Positions 61,155 to 64,000 of a stretch of DNA of 64,000 nucleotides are shown here, piece after piece. The notes beneath the pieces were generated by a model. The model worked only from the letters and a program-made list of their open reading frames with translations, searched no databases and had not been told where the DNA came from. The stretch's first letter is position 1. Each line of letters begins with the position of its first letter. Origin of the DNA: Pseudomonas fulva 12-X (GTDB lineage Bacteria; Pseudomonadota; Gammaproteobacteria; Pseudomonadales; Pseudomonadaceae); NCBI RefSeq assembly GCF_000213805.1, contig NC_015556.1:2604001-2668000 (forward strand), written 5' to 3'. Both the position numbers and the translations under genes were made by a program.

Positions 61155-61604
61155 TCAGTCCAGCGCGCCGTTGAGCACTTCGTAGATGATGCCGGTGGCC
61201 ACCGCGACCAGAATCAGGTCGACGCCTGCCTGCATCCACTCATAACCGTCATAGCGAGGCAGTTGCCCAAGCAGCCGGCCGTCGAGCTTCTTGGCGATAC
61301 CAGGCGGAAGCGGCTTGCCGCGCGCCAGGTTCTTTTGAATGCCCGGTGGCAGTGAGGGGCCTGGCGACCAATAGGATCGATTGCCCTGCACGATACTGAG
61401 GATGCCGCCGCGATCGATCGAAGGGCCGCCATACCGGGCATCCTTCGGCCCACCACCCTGATTACCCTGCCCCTGGGAATGCTGGCCTTTGCCATTACCC
61501 TGCCCGTGCCCCTTGCCGTTGCCCGGATCGGCTGAGGCAAGGCATGGCGCCAAGGCCATGGCAATCGAAATCACTGCACTGGTGAGCAGACGTGAACTGG
61601 CCAT
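61155..61604 (-). CDS. CigR-like exported protein
   Basis: 149 residues from ATG 61604, AAGGA 8 nt upstream. Signal peptide (MASSRLLTSAVISIAMALAPCLASA), a low-complexity Gly/Gln/Lys/His stretch (DPGNGKGHGQGNGKGQHSQGQGNQGGG), then PSLPPGIQKNLARGKPLPPGIAKKL with repeated LPPGI motifs and a C-terminal hydrophobic segment AGVDLILVAVATGIIYEVL. This is the RcnB/CigR (DUF1236-like) type; CigR was described in Salmonella as an anti-virulence factor. The role here is unknown; a periplasmic, membrane-anchored metal- or envelope-related protein is possible. Confidence 0.82.
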   Translation of the reverse strand: MASSRLLTSAVISIAMALAPCLASADPGNGKGHGQGNGKGQHSQGQGNQGGGPKDARYGGPSIDRGGILSIVQGNRSYWSPGPSLPPGIQKNLARGKPLPPGIAKKLDGRLLGQLPRYDGYEWMQAGVDLILVAVATGIIYEVLNGALD

Positions 61605-61724
61605 CTCGATGTTCCTTTCACTAGCGGGAAATCCCAGCACTGTAGACGCCTGGCGCGCCATAAGTTCCGGAGCACTACGCCTATTCGAACCAGCGTTCCT
61701 ATACCTGAAAGGACACCGGAAGCA

Positions 61725-61988
61725 TCAGATAGCCTGGGAGGTATTGAGCTGGTTCAAGGTCAGCAGTGACCTGGCCGACTCGCTACTGATCACCGGCGTG
61801 TCGTCCGGGCTTTCCTCGCGTTGCAGCTGCAGAAAGGCGCGAAATTGCTCGGTCGGTATCGGCGCTGCGCTGCGCTGGAACCAGGCCCCCTCCACTCGAT
61901 ACAGACCACAGGTGCGGCAGTCGCACGCCGCGTAGGTACCGGTCTTGGAAATCAGCCAGGCGTCGTCACCACAGATAAAGCATCTCAC
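61725..61988 (-). CDS. Small cysteine-rich (zinc-ribbon-like) hypothetical protein
   Basis: 87 residues from GTG 61988, chosen because AGG lies 8 nt upstream while the GTG at 61997 overlaps it. The N-terminus has paired cysteines CFICGDD...CDCRTCGLYRV (C-x2-C ... C-x-C-x2-C), a likely zinc site; the rest is polar and ends SARSLLTLNQLNTSQAI. No domain name comes to mind. It is on the same strand as the CigR-like gene but 121 bp upstream of it. Confidence 0.65.
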   Translation of the reverse strand: MRCFICGDDAWLISKTGTYAACDCRTCGLYRVEGAWFQRSAAPIPTEQFRAFLQLQREESPDDTPVISSESARSLLTLNQLNTSQAI

Positions 61989-62187
61989 TACTGTCACCTC
62001 ATCGACGTGCGTGGGAAATACCGCGTCTGTAAGTAGTGACAGAGGCTCTGTGACGGGGATTCAGGAAAGTTTCACGGGATTCAGCCGAACGGCGCTTCAC
62101 AGACGATTCGCTTGGGTCGAAAATTGGCGTCAACTTTCGGCACCTGCAACTGGCGGACTTCAGCACAGGTAGCTATAAAGTCTGATA

Positions 62188-62201
62188 TCCATCTAGATGG
62201 A
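62188..62201. promoter_or_regulatory. Perfect 14-bp palindrome upstream of the 62239 gene
   Basis: TCCATCTAGATGGA, 37 bp before the start of the next plus-strand gene. A candidate operator; TATAAAG at 62174-62180 just upstream could be part of a -10 region. Confidence 0.35.
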
Positions 62202-62238
62202 CATCAGCCAGGAAGCAATTGAAGTAAGGACACTACCC

Positions 62239-62673
62239 ATGATGCACCATACCCTCAAGCACGGCGCGTGCCGGCAGGAATTCTCCCGTGTTCTCGATCT
62301 GGCCATGAGCAAGCATGACGACATCATGCTGGTGCCTGGCAATATCACCGGCCTGAGGGACCATCTCGAAAAACTTCTCGGTTCGGCATTCGCGAAGCGT
62401 TTGCTCGATGAGCGCCAAGCCACCCTCTCCCTGCCCAACGGCACCAAGAAAACCATCCACCTGGCTTCGCTGTCCGGCTGCTATGGCTTCGAAGACGGCG
62501 CCATCGTGTTGCCCTGGGTACCCCTGCAGACCGTTTCGCTCGCCGAGCAGAAGCATCCGCGCTCCGACAAGTTCTACATCCCCAATGACGGCCCCGGCAC
62601 GCCCCATCGTGCACCAGGTCGGGACGAGCTTTCCCGCTATCTCACCAGCTACCCCAGATCGAAAGCGGTGTAA
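62239..62673 (+). CDS. Hypothetical protein, accessory-looking
   Basis: 144 residues from ATG 62239, with AAGGA 9 nt upstream; the earlier in-frame ATG 62197 has no site. The sequence MMHHTLKHGACRQEFSRVLDLAMSKHDDIMLVPGNITGLRDHLEKLLGSAFAKRLLDERQATLSLPNGTKKTIHLASLSGCYGFEDGAIVLPWVPLQTVSLAEQK has a mixed alpha/beta look and a Pro/Arg-rich end. No family is recognised. It lies next to an integrase relic, so it may be part of a decayed mobile element. Confidence 0.6.
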   Translation: MMHHTLKHGACRQEFSRVLDLAMSKHDDIMLVPGNITGLRDHLEKLLGSAFAKRLLDERQATLSLPNGTKKTIHLASLSGCYGFEDGAIVLPWVPLQTVSLAEQKHPRSDKFYIPNDGPGTPHRAPGRDELSRYLTSYPRSKAV

Positions 62674-62852
62674 GTCGCAAATCGCTCCGAATGGCCATTG
62701 CGAAGAGGTGATGGCCGCCAGTGACTTCCCACCTGCCCTCATCTACCCTCCCGCCGGTTTCAGATCACATAGCGCCGATATGACGAGGCGTGCATCAACC
62801 CGCGTGCTGTCGAAAACGCCTCCCCCTGACCAGTGGCTGGCCTATTCGATAG

Positions 62853-63106
62853 CGTCCGACCCTGAAAGCGCTGGGTATTCGCTGTCGTCATCCGTACAAT
62901 GCGCGCCTCACTTACGCAACCATATGGCTGATGGCGCAATGGCTAAAACCTTGATCGCCAGGCAATCGGGCCACTCGGTGCAGATTCTGCTTTCTCGCTA
63001 TGCCAGATGGATCGTTGGCGAAGGCGACTGGGCTGAAATGAACAACCTCAGAGTTGCCCAAATCTGCCCCAAGACTCAATCCACATCTCTGAAACATGCG
63101 AGTTAG
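62853..63106 (+). pseudogene. Frameshifted C-terminal relic of a phage-type tyrosine integrase
   Basis: One frame (62853-62936) reads RPTLKALGIRCRHPYNARLTYATIWLMA, the box II region of phage integrases (usually YNTRHTYAT-x-LMAG). About 62937 the frame shifts, and the next (62939-63106) reads AKTLIARQSGHSVQILLSRYARWI then VGEGDWAEMNNLRVAQICPK, the box II H and the active Tyr segment of the same family. The H in R-H-T is replaced by L, and the N-terminal two thirds are missing. The stop TAG at 63106 is 6 bp before the ABC-F gene start. Confidence 0.82.
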
Positions 63107-63112
63107 AGCACT

Positions 63113-64000
63113 TTGATTTCCACCGCTAATATCACCATGCAGTTTGGCGCCAAGCCGCTGTTCGAGAACGTTTCCGTCAAGTTCAACAACGGCAACCGCT
63201 ACGGCCTGATCGGCGCCAACGGCTGCGGCAAGTCGACCTTCATGAAGATCCTCGGCGGCGATCTGGAGCCGTCGGGCGGCCAGGTCATGCTCGAGCCGAA
63301 TGTGCGCCTGGGCAAGCTGCGCCAGGATCAGTTCGCCTACGAAGAATTCAACGTGATCGACACCGTGATCATGGGCCACCAGGAGTTGTGGAAGGTCAAG
63401 GCCGAGCGCGACCGCATCTATTCGCTGCCGGAAATGAGCGAAGAAGACGGCATGAAGGTGGGCGAGCTCGAAGGCGAGTTCGCCGAGATGGACGGCTACA
63501 CCGCCGAGTCCCGCGCGGGCGAGCTGTTGCTCGGCCTGGGTATCCCGCTGGAACAGCATTTTGGCCCGATGAGCGAAGTCGCCCCCGGCTGGAAGCTGCG
63601 CGTGCTGCTGGCCCAGGCGCTGTTCTCCGATCCGGACGTGTTGCTGCTCGACGAGCCGACCAACCACCTGGATATCAACACCATCCGCTGGCTGGAAACC
63701 ATCCTCACGGCGCGTAACAGCACCATGATCATCATTTCCCACGACCGTCACTTCCTGAACTCGGTCTGCACCCATATGGCTGACCTGGATTACGGCGAGC
63801 TGCGCCTGTTCCCGGGCAACTACGACGAGTACATGACCGCTGCGACCCAGTCGCGCGAGCAGCTGCTGGCCGACAATGCCAAGAAGAAGGCGCAGATCTC
63901 CGAGCTGCAGAGCTTCGTCAGCCGCTTCTCGGCCAACGCCTCGAAAGCCAAGCAGGCCACCAGCCGCGCCAAGCAGATCGACAAGATCCAGCTGGCCGAG
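63113..64000 (+). CDS. ybiT: ABC-F family ATPase (YbiT type), 5' part, runs off the window
   Basis: 296 codons from TTG 63113 (product [49 protein letters not shown]). First nucleotide-binding domain with Walker [10 protein letters not shown], YbiT insert ([21 protein letters not shown]), signature-like [19 protein letters not shown], Walker [13 protein letters not shown] and [23 protein letters not shown], then the arm/linker [47 protein letters not shown] proteins act on the ribosome in translation. No ATG fits the family start (MI/LxSxxNITMQFG); TTG has only a weak GAG upstream. The preceding integrase relic may have replaced the original 5' end. Confidence 0.93.
   Translation, partial: MISTANITMQFGAKPLFENVSVKFNNGNRYGLIGANGCGKSTFMKILGGDLEPSGGQVMLEPNVRLGKLRQDQFAYEEFNVIDTVIMGHQELWKVKAERDRIYSLPEMSEEDGMKVGELEGEFAEMDGYTAESRAGELLLGLGIPLEQHFGPMSEVAPGWKLRVLLAQALFSDPDVLLLDEPTNHLDINTIRWLETILTARNSTMIIISHDRHFLNSVCTHMADLDYGELRLFPGNYDEYMTAATQSREQLLADNAKKKAQISELQSFVSRFSANASKAKQATSRAKQIDKIQLAE

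Noticed and set aside
62029..62060. Possible GacA box (TGTAAG at 62031)
   Set aside because: The required inverted half CTTACA at 6 nt is missing and no Rsm-type small RNA with repeated GGA hairpins follows.

Overview
The window is chromosomal DNA from a high-GC gammaproteobacterium that is almost certainly a Pseudomonas. The gacA-uvrC-pgsA-tRNA(Gly)-tRNA(Cys) block, an 869-residue AcnB, DUF1652 and DUF3509 small proteins, an OprD-family porin, SfnB-family enzymes and Pseudomonas-type intergenic repeats all point there. Coding density is high. GTG and TTG starts are fairly common (uvrC, acnB, gacA, the ABC-F gene).

Layout. 1-5.8 kb: end of a VOC/glyoxalase gene, galU, a Tsx/OmpK-like outer-membrane protein, an acetyltransferase, tRNA-Leu and a run of small proteins of mostly unknown function (DUF883, DUF1652, DUF2892-like, a ribbon-helix-helix regulator). 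5.9-10.5 kb: the minus-strand block gacA-uvrC-pgsA-tRNA(Gly)-tRNA(Cys), DUF3509, a 35-residue membrane peptide and tRNA-Ser. 10.6-18.2 kb: Bax-inhibitor-like membrane protein, START-domain protein, YkgJ protein, a translationally coupled pair of REC-DUF3369-GGDEF-EAL protein and membrane histidine kinase, an exonuclease, ppnP, a 141-bp structured repeat and a DUF1289 protein. 18.3-25.5 kb: acnB behind a long leader that can fold, a PLP decarboxylase, a class C beta-lactamase and an aminotransferase.

25.6-31.6 kb is a ketone-body/3-hydroxybutyrate module: a sigma54 enhancer-binding protein (HbcR/PA2005 type), two matching palindromic sites and a -24/-12 promoter, then a GntP-type permease, 3-hydroxybutyrate dehydrogenase and acetoacetyl-CoA synthetase. 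A second copy of the structured repeat sits between permease and dehydrogenase. 31.7-36.4 kb holds single genes (a solute-binding protein, a thioredoxin-like protein, a DJ-1/PfpI protein, a PilU-type ATPase, parvulin, a long Sua5). 36.4-41.4 kb is a DabAB inorganic-carbon transporter with a divergent LysR regulator, followed by sseA and a REP pair.

42.6-57.2 kb is a large organosulfur-scavenging locus in two divergent arms. The minus arm encodes porin, binding protein, permease and ATPase of a sulfonate-type importer. The plus arm encodes a binding protein without its own permease, three acyl-CoA-dehydrogenase-fold oxidoreductases (two are clear tandem SfnB paralogues), two flavin-dependent NtaA/DmoA-type monooxygenases and a complete MetQ-MetN-MetI importer. 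A short relic of a second MetI closes it. The inferred role is uptake of organosulfur compounds and C-S bond cleavage during sulfate limitation.

57.2-64 kb: an AraC regulator divergent from an exported alpha/beta hydrolase, a membrane diguanylate cyclase, small hypotheticals, a CigR-like protein and a frameshifted phage-integrase remnant abutting the 5' end of a YbiT-type ABC-F gene that runs off the window. I saw no CRISPR array, rRNA operon, intact insertion sequence or intact prophage. The observations I would check first are the structured repeat with compensatory changes, the acnB leader, the HbcR enhancer sites and the sulfur locus.
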